Shown here: piece after piece, positions 1 to 6,115 of the stretch
How the letters are laid out: every line of letters starts with the position of its first letter
Position numbering within the stretch: position 1 is the stretch's first letter
NCBI GenBank assembly: GCA_003482695.1
Contig: DMYC01000209.1
Location: 1 to 6,115, forward strand
DNA from: Clostridiales bacterium UBA8960
GTDB taxonomy: Bacteria; Bacillota; Clostridia; Peptostreptococcales; Acidaminobacteraceae
DNA length: 6,115 nucleotides
Reading direction: 5' to 3'
Position numbers and translations under genes: made by a program
Notes under the pieces: generated by a model
Database searches by the model: none
What the model saw: only the letters and a program-made list of their open reading frames with translations
Told to the model about the DNA's origin: nothing

Positions 1-53
1 CGAGTACAACTATTGGATTTGAAAGAAGAAAGAATCCCTTTTTGCAGGGGTGA
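1..53 (+). CDS. C-terminal end of a probable MBL-fold metallo-hydrolase (partial, cut by left edge)
   Basis: Reading from base 3, the sequence gives STTIGFERRKNPFLQG followed by a TGA stop at 51-53. Glyoxalase-II-like metallo-beta-lactamase-fold hydrolases (the YqgX/YcbL group) commonly end in a threonine-rich TTIG-x-E segment followed by NPF(L/F), and this tail fits that pattern well. Such a hydrolase often sits directly upstream of hemZ in Clostridia, which supports the call. The metal-binding HxHxDH motif would lie upstream and is not visible, so activity cannot be judged. The stop is 12 nt before the hemZ start and overlaps its ribosome-binding region, which suggests co-transcription. Another frame (from base 1, stop at 67-69) is also open and would overlap hemZ by ATGA, but its peptide resembles nothing I recognise. 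The call rests on only 16 residues. Confidence 0.6.
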   Translation, partial: STTIGFERRKNPFLQG

Positions 54-65
54 TGAGGCAAAAAA

Positions 66-1526
66 ATGAACACTTTAATTGTATTGCAGATTGGCATCAG
101 TTCTTTTTTTGAACTTGACAACCTCTATCAAGTGTTTGTGACACGCAATAAAATGCTGTTTGTTGATGATGAAACTGAGTTTAGCCAAAAGTTGTCTTTA
201 TTCGATTATGGACTTAAAGTGATTAATCGGGATTCGGTAATTGAAGTATGTTTATTATCTGACAAGGTTCTTGATGAAAGAACCTTATTTGTGTTTGATA
301 TGAATGTTAAAGAGATAAAAGTTGAAGTAAAGAGAACGGTTTATCAAATGTTGTCACGTTTTTTCAAGCCATTGTCAAAGTGGGGGATATTAGTCGGCAT
401 AAGGCCTGTCAAACTTGTACACGAAATGCTTGATGATGATTTATCGTTAGATTTGATACGTGATGTGCTAAGTGATAAGTATTTTATTCACCCTGAAAAA
501 GTTGCCCTAATGACCGAAATTGCACTACGTGAGCGGCCACACCTTGTGCCGAATGATATTAGCGCCATTTCTTTGTATTTGTGTATTCCGTTTTGTCCTA
601 CGAGATGTTTGTATTGTTCTTTCCCTTCTAACGATCTGAAACAAAAGGGAAAAAGACTGCCTGAATATCTTGAGAAATTAGCGGCTGAAACGATTCATGC
701 CGTGAATCATATCTATAGACTCGGAAAAAAAGTGGACTGCATCTATATTGGAGGTGGAACGCCGACGAGTATTGATGAAAGCCAACTGGACGCTTTACTT
801 GGAATGATAAAAAGTCATGTCAATCTCGCCGATGTTAAAGAGTATACGGTTGAAGCCGGAAGACCAGATACCATTACACGTAAAAAGCTCGAAATCATGA
901 AGAAAAATGGTGTGAACCGGATTTGTATCAATCCGCAGACGATGAATGAACAGACATTGGTGACGATTGGACGAGCGCATGATGCAAAGTCAATCGTCGA
1001 TGTCATGAAAATGGCGAAAGAAATCGGATTTAAGACGATCAACATGGACCTTATAATAGGGCTCCCAGGTGAAACCGTACATCATACGTCGGATACACTG
1101 GACAAGATTATTGAACTTGCGCCTGAGAATATCACGATTCACACACTCGCCGTTAAACGTGCGTCGCGTTTACACGAAGATCTCGATTATTATGAACTGA
1201 CACATGATCAAATGGTCGAAGAAATGATGGACGATGCAGAATTGAAACTCAGAAAACATGGGTTGACGCCATATTACATGTATAGGCAAAAGAAAATGGT
1301 TGGTCACCTCGAAAATGTGGGGTATGCTATAAGTGGGCATGAATCCCTTTACAATATGAGAATCATGGAGGAAAAACATTCCATCGTCGCATGTGGCGCA
1401 GGGGCTGTTTCGAAAATATGCGCACCTGAAGAAAATCGATTTGAAAGGGTGGCAAATTTTAAAGGCTTGGAAGATTATTTGGATAGATTTGATGAAATCC
1501 TGTTGAAAAAAGAAATTTTAGAATAG
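66..1526 (+). CDS. hemZ: HemZ-type radical SAM protein (oxygen-independent coproporphyrinogen III oxidase family)
   Basis: This 486-residue protein belongs to the HemN/HemW/HemZ branch of radical S-adenosylmethionine enzymes. It is assigned to anaerobic conversion of coproporphyrinogen III to protoporphyrinogen IX in the cytoplasm, although the true reaction of clostridial HemZ proteins is not well settled. Residues 1-165 form the extra N-terminal region typical of HemZ. The [4Fe-4S] cysteines are C177, C181 and C184 (CxxxCxxC in IPFCPTRCLYCSF). The SAM-binding GGGTPT is at 229-234, followed by VEAGRPD (262-268), NPQTM (289-293) and DLIIGLPGE (328-336). The C-terminal YYMYRQKKM (403-411) and ENVGYA (416-421) are HemZ hallmarks and argue against HemW. 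The length is normal. The ATG at 66 has a GAGG at 55-58, 7 nt upstream. The upstream hydrolase and downstream aspS are separated by only about 11 nt, consistent with an operon. An additional cysteine, C173, lies four residues before the cluster motif. Confidence 0.93.
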   Translation: MNTLIVLQIGISSFFELDNLYQVFVTRNKMLFVDDETEFSQKLSLFDYGLKVINRDSVIEVCLLSDKVLDERTLFVFDMNVKEIKVEVKRTVYQMLSRFFKPLSKWGILVGIRPVKLVHEMLDDDLSLDLIRDVLSDKYFIHPEKVALMTEIALRERPHLVPNDISAISLYLCIPFCPTRCLYCSFPSNDLKQKGKRLPEYLEKLAAETIHAVNHIYRLGKKVDCIYIGGGTPTSIDESQLDALLGMIKSHVNLADVKEYTVEAGRPDTITRKKLEIMKKNGVNRICINPQTMNEQTLVTIGRAHDAKSIVDVMKMAKEIGFKTINMDLIIGLPGETVHHTSDTLDKIIELAPENITIHTLAVKRASRLHEDLDYYELTHDQMVEEMMDDAELKLRKHGLTPYYMYRQKKMVGHLENVGYAISGHESLYNMRIMEEKHSIVACGAGAVSKICAPEENRFERVANFKGLEDYLDRFDEILLKKEILE

Positions 1527-1527
1527 T

Positions 1528-1532
1528 GGAGG
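1528..1532 (+). promoter_or_regulatory. Ribosome binding site that sets the aspS start
   Basis: GGAGG lies 5 nt before the ATG at 1538. An in-frame GTG at 1526-1528 could extend AspS by four residues, but it overlaps both the hemZ stop codon and this Shine-Dalgarno sequence, and no good site lies the right distance before it. The ATG is therefore preferred. Confidence 0.8.
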
Positions 1533-1537
1533 CATAT

Positions 1538-3331
1538 ATGGGTGAAGCATTAAATGGATTAAGAAGATCACATTATTGTGGTGACTTGAGAGAAGCGAAC
1601 ATAGGTGAAACTGTCGTTTTAATGGGTTGGGTACAAAAAAGAAGAAATCTAGGCAGTTTGATATTTGTCGACTTGAGAGATCGAACTGGGATTTGTCAGA
1701 TCGTCTTTGATTCAGCTGTATCAGAAGAAGCACTTGAAAAAGCAGTCGGCATCAGAAACGAGTATGTTATTGCAGTTACTGGAAAAGTCATGAAGCGCGA
1801 GTCGGTCAATCCGAACTTGCCGACTGGACAAATAGAAATATTCACTGAATCGTTGAAAATATTGTGTGAATCTGAAGTGCCAGCAATACATGTGGATGAC
1901 AATGACGAAGCCAATGAAAGACTTCGACTTAAATATCGTTATTTGGATTTAAGAAAACCAAAAATGCAGAACTTCTTGTTTACCAGACACAAAATCGCAT
2001 CATCCGTTAGACGCTTCTTCGATGCAAACGGTTTTGTTGATGTGGAAACACCGATGCTTACGAAGCCGACTCCAGAAGGTGCTAGAGACTATCTTGTCCC
2101 AAGCCGCGTCAATTTAGGCAAGTTCTATGCATTGCCACAATCGCCACAATTGTTTAAGCAGCTGTTGATGGTTTCAGGTTTTGACCGTTATTATCAAATT
2201 ACAAAATGCTTCAGAGATGAGGATTTAAGAGCGGATAGACAGCCAGAATTTACACAAATCGATGTTGAAATGTCTTTTGTCGATGAAGAGGATGTAAGAG
2301 CCATTAATGAAGAGATGCTTAAGCAAGTCTTTAAAGAAGTTGCAGATATTGATGTGGCAACACCTCTGATGAGATTAACCTATGCTGAAGCAATGGACCG
2401 ATATGGCTCTGATAAACCGGATGTACGGTTTGGATTTGAGCTTAAATCGCTTAATGCCATATTTGAAGGCACTGAGTTTAAGGTTTTTAGTGACACACTT
2501 GCATCAAATGGTGACATTAAGGGTATAAATATAGATGGGCATGGTGAAAAATTTTCTAGGAAAGACATCGGTAAGTTAGAGGACTTCGTTAAAAACTATG
2601 GTGCAAAAGGCTTGGCTTGGATAAAGTTTCAAGGTGGAGAGGTTCAGTCTTCCATCAATAAATTCTTAAGTGAGACGTCTATTGCGCAAATTAAGCAAGT
2701 GTTCGGTGCGAACGATGGCGATATGATTTTGATCGTCGCTGATAAACCAAATGTCGTATATGATGCACTTGGCGCGCTAAGATGCGAAGTGGCTAAACTG
2801 CTTGGCATTCTCGATCCAAAAGACTACAAATTTTTATGGGTTACCGATTTCCCATTGTTTGAGTATGATGAGGAAGAAAATCGTTATGTTGCGAAACATC
2901 ATCCGTTTACGTCTCCTAAAGATGAAGATATCGATATGCTGGAGTCAGATCCGGCAAACTGCAGAGCCAAAGCTTATGATATCGTTTTAAACGGTTACGA
3001 AATCGGTGGTGGATCTATTAGGATACACAATTCAAAAGTTCAAGAACGCATGTTCAAAGCACTTGGGTTCACGGATGAAGAAGCCAGAGAAAAATTTGGT
3101 TTCTTTATCGATGCTTTCAAATATGGCGCACCGCCACATGGTGGCATCGCTTATGGTCTTGATCGGGTAACAATGCTGATCACTGGAACCGATAACATCA
3201 GGGATGTCATCGCATTTCCAAAGACACAGGATGCAAAATGTCTTATGACAAATGCACCAAGTGTCGCAGAGCAAAAACAGTTGGATGAATTGTATTTAAC
3301 ATTGACACCGATAGAGAAAAATAATGGATAG
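1538..3331 (+). CDS. aspS: Aspartyl-tRNA synthetase, bacterial type with GAD insertion
   Basis: This class II aminoacyl-tRNA synthetase attaches aspartate to tRNA-Asp in the cytoplasm. From the ATG at 1538 it has 597 residues, the normal length for bacterial AspRS. The order is: an N-terminal OB-fold anticodon-binding domain (about 10-110, with WVQKRRNLGSLIFVDLRDR around 31-49); a hinge (RLKYRYLDLRKP, 130-141); a catalytic core starting with GFVDVETPML (165-174) and TPEGARDYLVPSR (178-190); motif 2, FRDEDLRADRQPEFTQ (225-240); the bacterial GAD insertion (about 285-420); GYEIGGGSIRIHN (486-498); and motif 3, GIAYGLDRVTML (536-547). All three class II motifs look intact. Leu38 occupies the position that is Leu in tRNA-Asp-specific enzymes and usually His in the non-discriminating forms that also charge tRNA-Asn, which suggests a discriminating enzyme. 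It follows hemZ by 11 nt and precedes the RseC-like gene by 26 nt; no hisS lies beside it. Confidence 0.97.
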   Translation: MGEALNGLRRSHYCGDLREANIGETVVLMGWVQKRRNLGSLIFVDLRDRTGICQIVFDSAVSEEALEKAVGIRNEYVIAVTGKVMKRESVNPNLPTGQIEIFTESLKILCESEVPAIHVDDNDEANERLRLKYRYLDLRKPKMQNFLFTRHKIASSVRRFFDANGFVDVETPMLTKPTPEGARDYLVPSRVNLGKFYALPQSPQLFKQLLMVSGFDRYYQITKCFRDEDLRADRQPEFTQIDVEMSFVDEEDVRAINEEMLKQVFKEVADIDVATPLMRLTYAEAMDRYGSDKPDVRFGFELKSLNAIFEGTEFKVFSDTLASNGDIKGINIDGHGEKFSRKDIGKLEDFVKNYGAKGLAWIKFQGGEVQSSINKFLSETSIAQIKQVFGANDGDMILIVADKPNVVYDALGALRCEVAKLLGILDPKDYKFLWVTDFPLFEYDEEENRYVAKHHPFTSPKDEDIDMLESDPANCRAKAYDIVLNGYEIGGGSIRIHNSKVQERMFKALGFTDEEAREKFGFFIDAFKYGAPPHGGIAYGLDRVTMLITGTDNIRDVIAFPKTQDAKCLMTNAPSVAEQKQLDELYLTLTPIEKNNG

Positions 3332-3357
3332 TGTCAGATTTAAAATGAGGTGATGAA

Positions 3358-3795
3358 ATGGATAGAGCAGGTATAATCGTCGATCAAATGGGCGAGTATT
3401 CGAAAGTCAAGTTGGTTAGACACACCGCATGTGGAAACTGTGGCGCTTGTCAACTCGGTGATGAACAAAAGGACATTATGTTGATCGCAAAAAACACGGT
3501 ATGCGCTCAAAAGGGTGACATGGTTGAAGTATCCATGGCAACGAACAGTGTCTTAAGTGCAGCTTTTATCATGTATGTCATACCACTTGTGGGTTTGCTT
3601 GTTGGCCTTTTAATTGGGCAGATGTTTTTTAGTGGCAATGACATTTTAACTGCATTTATGGGAATTGGCGTCATGGCGTTTACGTTTTTCATGATCAAAC
3701 TCAATGAGAAGAAATTTTTAAAAAACGACAAGTATACAGCGCAAGTGCTGCGTATTTTGCAATCAGAGCATGATGGAATCATACCTTTGGGTTAG
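3358..3795 (+). CDS. RseC/MucC (SoxR-reducing system) family membrane protein
   Basis: The 145-residue product has the layout of the RseC/MucC family: a short cytoplasmic beta-rich N-terminus with a cysteine cluster, two membrane helices and a short charged tail. The cysteines are C25, C28 and C31 (HTACGNCGACQ, CxxCxxC), with another at C49, and could bind an iron-sulfur cluster or take part in thiol redox chemistry. Transmembrane segments are predicted at about 66-90 and 95-114, followed by a lysine-rich NEKKFLKNDK stretch that suggests a cytoplasmic tail. In Proteobacteria, RseC is linked to the Rsx/Rnf electron-transfer complex that reduces SoxR and to sigma-E regulation. Here there is no rnf, soxR or rseA/B gene in view, so that role cannot be transferred directly. 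The start is well supported by GAGGTGAT at 3347-3354, with GAGG 7 nt before the ATG. It is probably co-transcribed with aspS and the following regulator. Confidence 0.82.
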   Translation: MDRAGIIVDQMGEYSKVKLVRHTACGNCGACQLGDEQKDIMLIAKNTVCAQKGDMVEVSMATNSVLSAAFIMYVIPLVGLLVGLLIGQMFFSGNDILTAFMGIGVMAFTFFMIKLNEKKFLKNDKYTAQVLRILQSEHDGIIPLG

Positions 3796-3816
3796 GTCGT
3801 TGATGGTGGAGGCTGT

Positions 3817-5214
3817 ATGGGCTTGTATGATGTACTCAATTTGGCAAGAATAGAAATATTCGATTCAATTGAAGAAGGCATTCATATCGTCGACCATACA
3901 GGCAAGACGATTCTCTACAACAAGGCCATCGAGGAGATCGAGGGCCTCTCACAAAAACAAGTTGTAGGGAAACATTTGCTTGATTTGTTTCCGGACTGGA
4001 CCAAAGAGAACAGCACTTTGCTTACGGTCCTGTCTTCGGGGAAACCGATTTTTAACAGAGAGCAGAGCTACCTTAATTTCAAAGGAAAAAACATAAAAAC
4101 CATCAATACCACTTTGCCGATATTTAACAGCGGCAAATTGGTAGGTGCTGTGGAAATCGCAAAAAACATCACGATGGTCAATAACATGTCAGAACAGATT
4201 ATGGAACTACAACAAAAACTGATAAAACCAGTCAAAAATGAAACGGGCATCAAGCACTACCATTTTGACCAATTGATTGGGAAGAATGATCGATATCTTG
4301 AAGCGATAAAAATTGCGAAGAGGGCTTCAAAGTCCATATCAAGCGTGTTGATTTTTGGTGATACCGGAACGGGTAAGGAGTTGTTCGCTCAAAGCATTCA
4401 TTATGGTAGTGTGCGAAACAATAGACCGTTTATCACACAGAACTGTGCAGCGATTCCAGAAACATTGCTTGAAGGTATTCTTTTTGGCACATCAAAAGGC
4501 TCTTTCACGGGTGCGCTTGATAGGCCTGGCCTTTTTGAACAGGCAGATGGAGGCACACTTTTTCTCGATGAAGTCAACAGTATGAGTTCAGCGCTTCAAG
4601 CTAAGATTCTTAGGGTGCTACAAGAAAACTATGTAAGGCGTGTGGGTGGTATTAAAGACACGCCGGTGGATGTGAGAATTATTGCCGCCACAAATGAAGA
4701 ACCTGAGCAGCTTATCCAATCCGGTCAGTTTAGGAAAGATTTATACTATCGACTCAATGTCATCAATATTCGCATCCCAAGTCTGAACGAACGCGTTGAA
4801 GATTTGCCGCTTCTCGTTGATTATTTCATAAGGGAGTACAATGATAGATTAGGGAAAGATGTCTGGATGGTTTCGTCTGAACTCATGGAAGCCTTCAAAC
4901 AGTATCATTGGGCTGGCAATATCAGAGAACTTAAAAATTTCATCGAGTCGGCCATGAATCTCGTTGTGGATGAACACGTGATCGGCAAGGAACATATGCC
5001 ATCGCATGTGGCTGAGGTTTTGCTCAGAAAAAGTCAGTATATTCAGCCAGACAAAAACTTGGTCGATGATCTAAATGGTCATTTGGCCAAGATTGAAAAA
5101 GAAATCATAAATAACACGTTGAGTCTATATAATCAAAATATCAGTAAAGCGGCTAAGCACTTAAATATATCCAGGCAAAACTTACAGTATAAGATCAAAC
5201 AATATTTCAGTTGA
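3817..5214 (+). CDS. RocR-like sigma-54-dependent transcriptional activator (PAS, AAA+, Fis-type HTH)
   Basis: This 465-residue cytoplasmic bacterial enhancer-binding protein should use ATP hydrolysis to remodel the sigma-54 RNA polymerase closed complex. An N-terminal PAS sensor (about 10-118; GIHIVDHTGKTILYNKA at 21-37) is joined by a short coiled linker (about 120-138) to the AAA+ domain (about 150-385). There the Walker A is GDTGTGKE (181-188), the sigma-54-contacting loop is GSFTGA (228-233), the Walker B is TLFLDE (247-252), a sensor I-type segment RIIAATNE is at 287-294, the arginine-finger region is RKDLYYRLNV (306-315) and sensor II is WAGNIREL (365-372). The C-terminal Fis-like helix-turn-helix is at about 440-463 (NISKAAKHLNISRQNLQYKI). 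The PAS and the ILFGTSKGSFTGA stretch resemble RocR, the activator of arginine/ornithine catabolism, so an amino-acid-related ligand is plausible but inferred. There is no phosphoacceptor receiver domain. GGAGG at 3808-3812 lies 4 nt before the ATG, a slightly short spacing. It is the last gene before the terminator. No matching sigma-54 promoter is visible in the window. Confidence 0.93.
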   Translation: MGLYDVLNLARIEIFDSIEEGIHIVDHTGKTILYNKAIEEIEGLSQKQVVGKHLLDLFPDWTKENSTLLTVLSSGKPIFNREQSYLNFKGKNIKTINTTLPIFNSGKLVGAVEIAKNITMVNNMSEQIMELQQKLIKPVKNETGIKHYHFDQLIGKNDRYLEAIKIAKRASKSISSVLIFGDTGTGKELFAQSIHYGSVRNNRPFITQNCAAIPETLLEGILFGTSKGSFTGALDRPGLFEQADGGTLFLDEVNSMSSALQAKILRVLQENYVRRVGGIKDTPVDVRIIAATNEEPEQLIQSGQFRKDLYYRLNVINIRIPSLNERVEDLPLLVDYFIREYNDRLGKDVWMVSSELMEAFKQYHWAGNIRELKNFIESAMNLVVDEHVIGKEHMPSHVAEVLLRKSQYIQPDKNLVDDLNGHLAKIEKEIINNTLSLYNQNISKAAKHLNISRQNLQYKIKQYFS

Positions 5215-5216
5215 TG

Positions 5217-5244
5217 AAGAGGTGCATGTGCACCTCTTTTTTTT
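5217..5244 (+). terminator. Rho-independent terminator after the regulator gene
   Basis: AAGAGGTGC (5217-5225) pairs perfectly with GCACCTCTT (5230-5238) to make a 9-bp stem with an ATGT loop, and a run of eight T (5237-5244) begins at its base. It starts 2 nt after the regulator's stop codon and probably ends the hemZ-aspS-rseC-like-regulator transcript. The few A residues on the left side make it a poor terminator in the opposite direction. Confidence 0.92.
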
Positions 5245-5263
5245 ACATGTGAATAATGTGCAG

Positions 5264-5295
5264 TTTACATAAACTTAATGTTGCTGTGTTATGAT
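5264..5295 (+). promoter_or_regulatory. Candidate sigma-A promoter for the EAL gene
   Basis: TATGAT at 5290-5295 is a good -10 element and is preceded by TG one base upstream (TGTTATGAT), giving an extended -10. TTTACA at 5264-5269 resembles a -35 box, but its spacing of 20 nt is longer than the ideal 17. With 17-18 nt spacing the -35 would be weak (ACATAA or TACATA), so the extended -10 may carry most of the activity. Transcription would start near 5302, leaving a short leader of about 23 nt that contains the ribosome binding site GAGG (5312-5315). It is supported by its place just after a terminator and before a gene. Confidence 0.4.
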
Positions 5296-5324
5296 GCTTT
5301 TGAAAGAAAGCGAGGAAAAACAAC

Positions 5325-6115
5325 ATGCATGATGCGGCATTGTTTGATGAGATTATTAAAGAAGAAAAGATTACGACGTTATATCAGCCCATAGTCAACC
5401 TCAAGTTGGGCGATGTCATTGGTTATGAAGCATTATCAAGAGGGCCTGAAATGACGACGCTATACTCACCTCTTGCGCTCATCGAAGCGGCACATGATAG
5501 CCAGAGAATTTGGGAACTGGAGATGCTTTTTCGCAAGAAAGCGCTCGAACGTGTATTTGAACTCGAAGATGACAAACTGCTTTTTTTAAATGTAGATCCA
5601 GATGTCATTAAAGCACCTGAATACAAGTCGGGACTCACTAAAGAATACCTTGAGAGCTTGAATTTTGATGAAACGTCAATCGTTTTCGAAATAACGGAAA
5701 GAACAGCCATAAATGACTACAAAGCGTTTCATGATGTCTTGGACAACTATAGAAATCAAGGATATCTTATTGCGATTGATGATGTGGGTGCAGGGTATTC
5801 TGGTCTAAAGACCATCAACGAAGTCAGACCTAATTTTATAAAAATCGATATGGATCTCGTGCGAAATATTGACAAAGATGCGTTTAAACAAGCGCTTCTT
5901 AAAGCATTTGTGGATACTTCCATGACAACAAATATTAAAATCATAGCGGAAGGCATAGAGACGAAAGAAGAGCTTAAAACACTTATTTTATTAGGTGTTC
6001 ATGCTGGTCAAGGCTATTACTTAAAAAAACCGTCCAAAAAATTTGAACTGTTGGAACCGGAAATAGTCACACGCATTCGCGATTACAACAAAATATCTAG
6101 AAATTTAAATGAATA
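5325..6115 (+). CDS. EAL-domain cyclic-di-GMP phosphodiesterase (3' end cut by window edge)
   Basis: The 263 visible codons encode a full EAL domain, which hydrolyses the second messenger cyclic-di-GMP to linear pGpG using two metal ions. The signature residues are all present: EALSR (E35-L37), N89 in LNVDPD, EITER (E122-R126), IDDVGAGYSGL (D152, D153), KID (K173), AEGIE (E209, E212) and GQGYYLKKP (Q229). An active enzyme is therefore expected. There is no signal peptide or membrane segment in the visible part, so it should be cytoplasmic. The ATG at 5325 has GAGG at 5312-5315, 9 nt upstream. The last bases are an incomplete codon, TA, so the protein may stop just there or continue. Many clostridial proteins with this type of EAL domain carry a C-terminal CBS pair or GGDEF domain, and the helical tail at about 245-263 could be a linker to one. 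It looks separately transcribed from the upstream operon, and its input signal is unknown. Confidence 0.93.
   Translation, partial: MHDAALFDEIIKEEKITTLYQPIVNLKLGDVIGYEALSRGPEMTTLYSPLALIEAAHDSQRIWELEMLFRKKALERVFELEDDKLLFLNVDPDVIKAPEYKSGLTKEYLESLNFDETSIVFEITERTAINDYKAFHDVLDNYRNQGYLIAIDDVGAGYSGLKTINEVRPNFIKIDMDLVRNIDKDAFKQALLKAFVDTSMTTNIKIIAEGIETKEELKTLILLGVHAGQGYYLKKPSKKFELLEPEIVTRIRDYNKISRNLNE

Noticed and set aside
795..1379. Reverse-strand open frames opposite hemZ
   Set aside because: They mirror conserved HemZ coding sequence, and their cysteine- and phenylalanine-rich products look like antisense shadows.
1526..1537. Alternative GTG start adding four residues to AspS
   Set aside because: The GTG overlaps the hemZ stop and the GGAGG that serves the ATG at 1538, and it lacks its own well-placed ribosome binding site.
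2802..2990. Small + strand frame inside aspS
   Set aside because: It is an alternative frame of the conserved catalytic region of AspRS, with no separate support.
4484..4490. TGGCAC-like string resembling a sigma-54 -24 element
   Set aside because: It lies within conserved codons of the AAA+ domain and has no TTGC partner at the right spacing.
5281..5285. TTGCT as a possible -12 element of a sigma-54 promoter before the EAL gene
   Set aside because: The required GG of the -24 element is absent at the proper distance upstream; the region there reads TAAACTT. A sigma-A promoter fits better.
5291..5332. Short leader reading frame (14 codons including stop) overlapping the EAL start
   Set aside because: It begins within the predicted -10 element, has no ribosome binding site, and its ATG would lie upstream of the likely transcription start.
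5423..5956. Reverse-strand open frames opposite the EAL gene
   Set aside because: The + strand here encodes an unbroken EAL domain with all its motifs; the reverse frames have no recognisable domains and no supporting start signals.

Overview
The window reads as chromosomal DNA of a low-GC, probably anaerobic Bacillota (Clostridia-like) bacterium. The reasons are the AT-rich coding sequence, strong GGAGG/GAGGTGAT-type ribosome binding sites, frequent AGA arginine codons, TGA used as a stop, and the gene set itself: a HemZ-type radical SAM protein beside aspartyl-tRNA synthetase, a short RseC-family membrane protein and a RocR-like sigma-54 activator. The species cannot be named from the sequence. 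All genes are on the + strand.

Layout. Positions 1-53 hold the last 16 codons of a gene whose C-terminus matches the ending typical of glyoxalase-II-like metallo-beta-lactamase-fold hydrolases. It is followed by hemZ (66-1526), aspS (1538-3331), an RseC/MucC-family membrane protein (3358-3795) and a PAS/AAA+/Fis-type sigma-54-dependent regulator (3817-5214). The gaps are only 11-26 nt, each with a good ribosome binding site, and no internal promoter or terminator was seen. The five genes are therefore probably one transcription unit. A strong intrinsic terminator at 5217-5244 closes it. A 110-nt intergenic region follows, carrying that terminator and a candidate sigma-A promoter. It leads into a gene for an EAL-domain cyclic-di-GMP phosphodiesterase (from 5325) that runs off the right edge with all signature catalytic residues intact.

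How the genes relate. The first three genes resemble a housekeeping neighbourhood seen in many Clostridia (MBL-fold hydrolase, hemZ, hisS, aspS), except that hisS is missing between hemZ and aspS. The RseC-like protein and the RocR-like activator appear to be added downstream in the same transcript. The activator's PAS domain and its GTSKGSFTGA region resemble regulators of arginine/ornithine catabolism, but no sigma-54 promoter or catabolic gene lies inside the window, so its targets are elsewhere. The EAL gene looks independently transcribed. I found no mobile element, CRISPR array, tRNA/rRNA gene or clearly new system; this is mostly an ordinary core-genome region with a few points worth checking.
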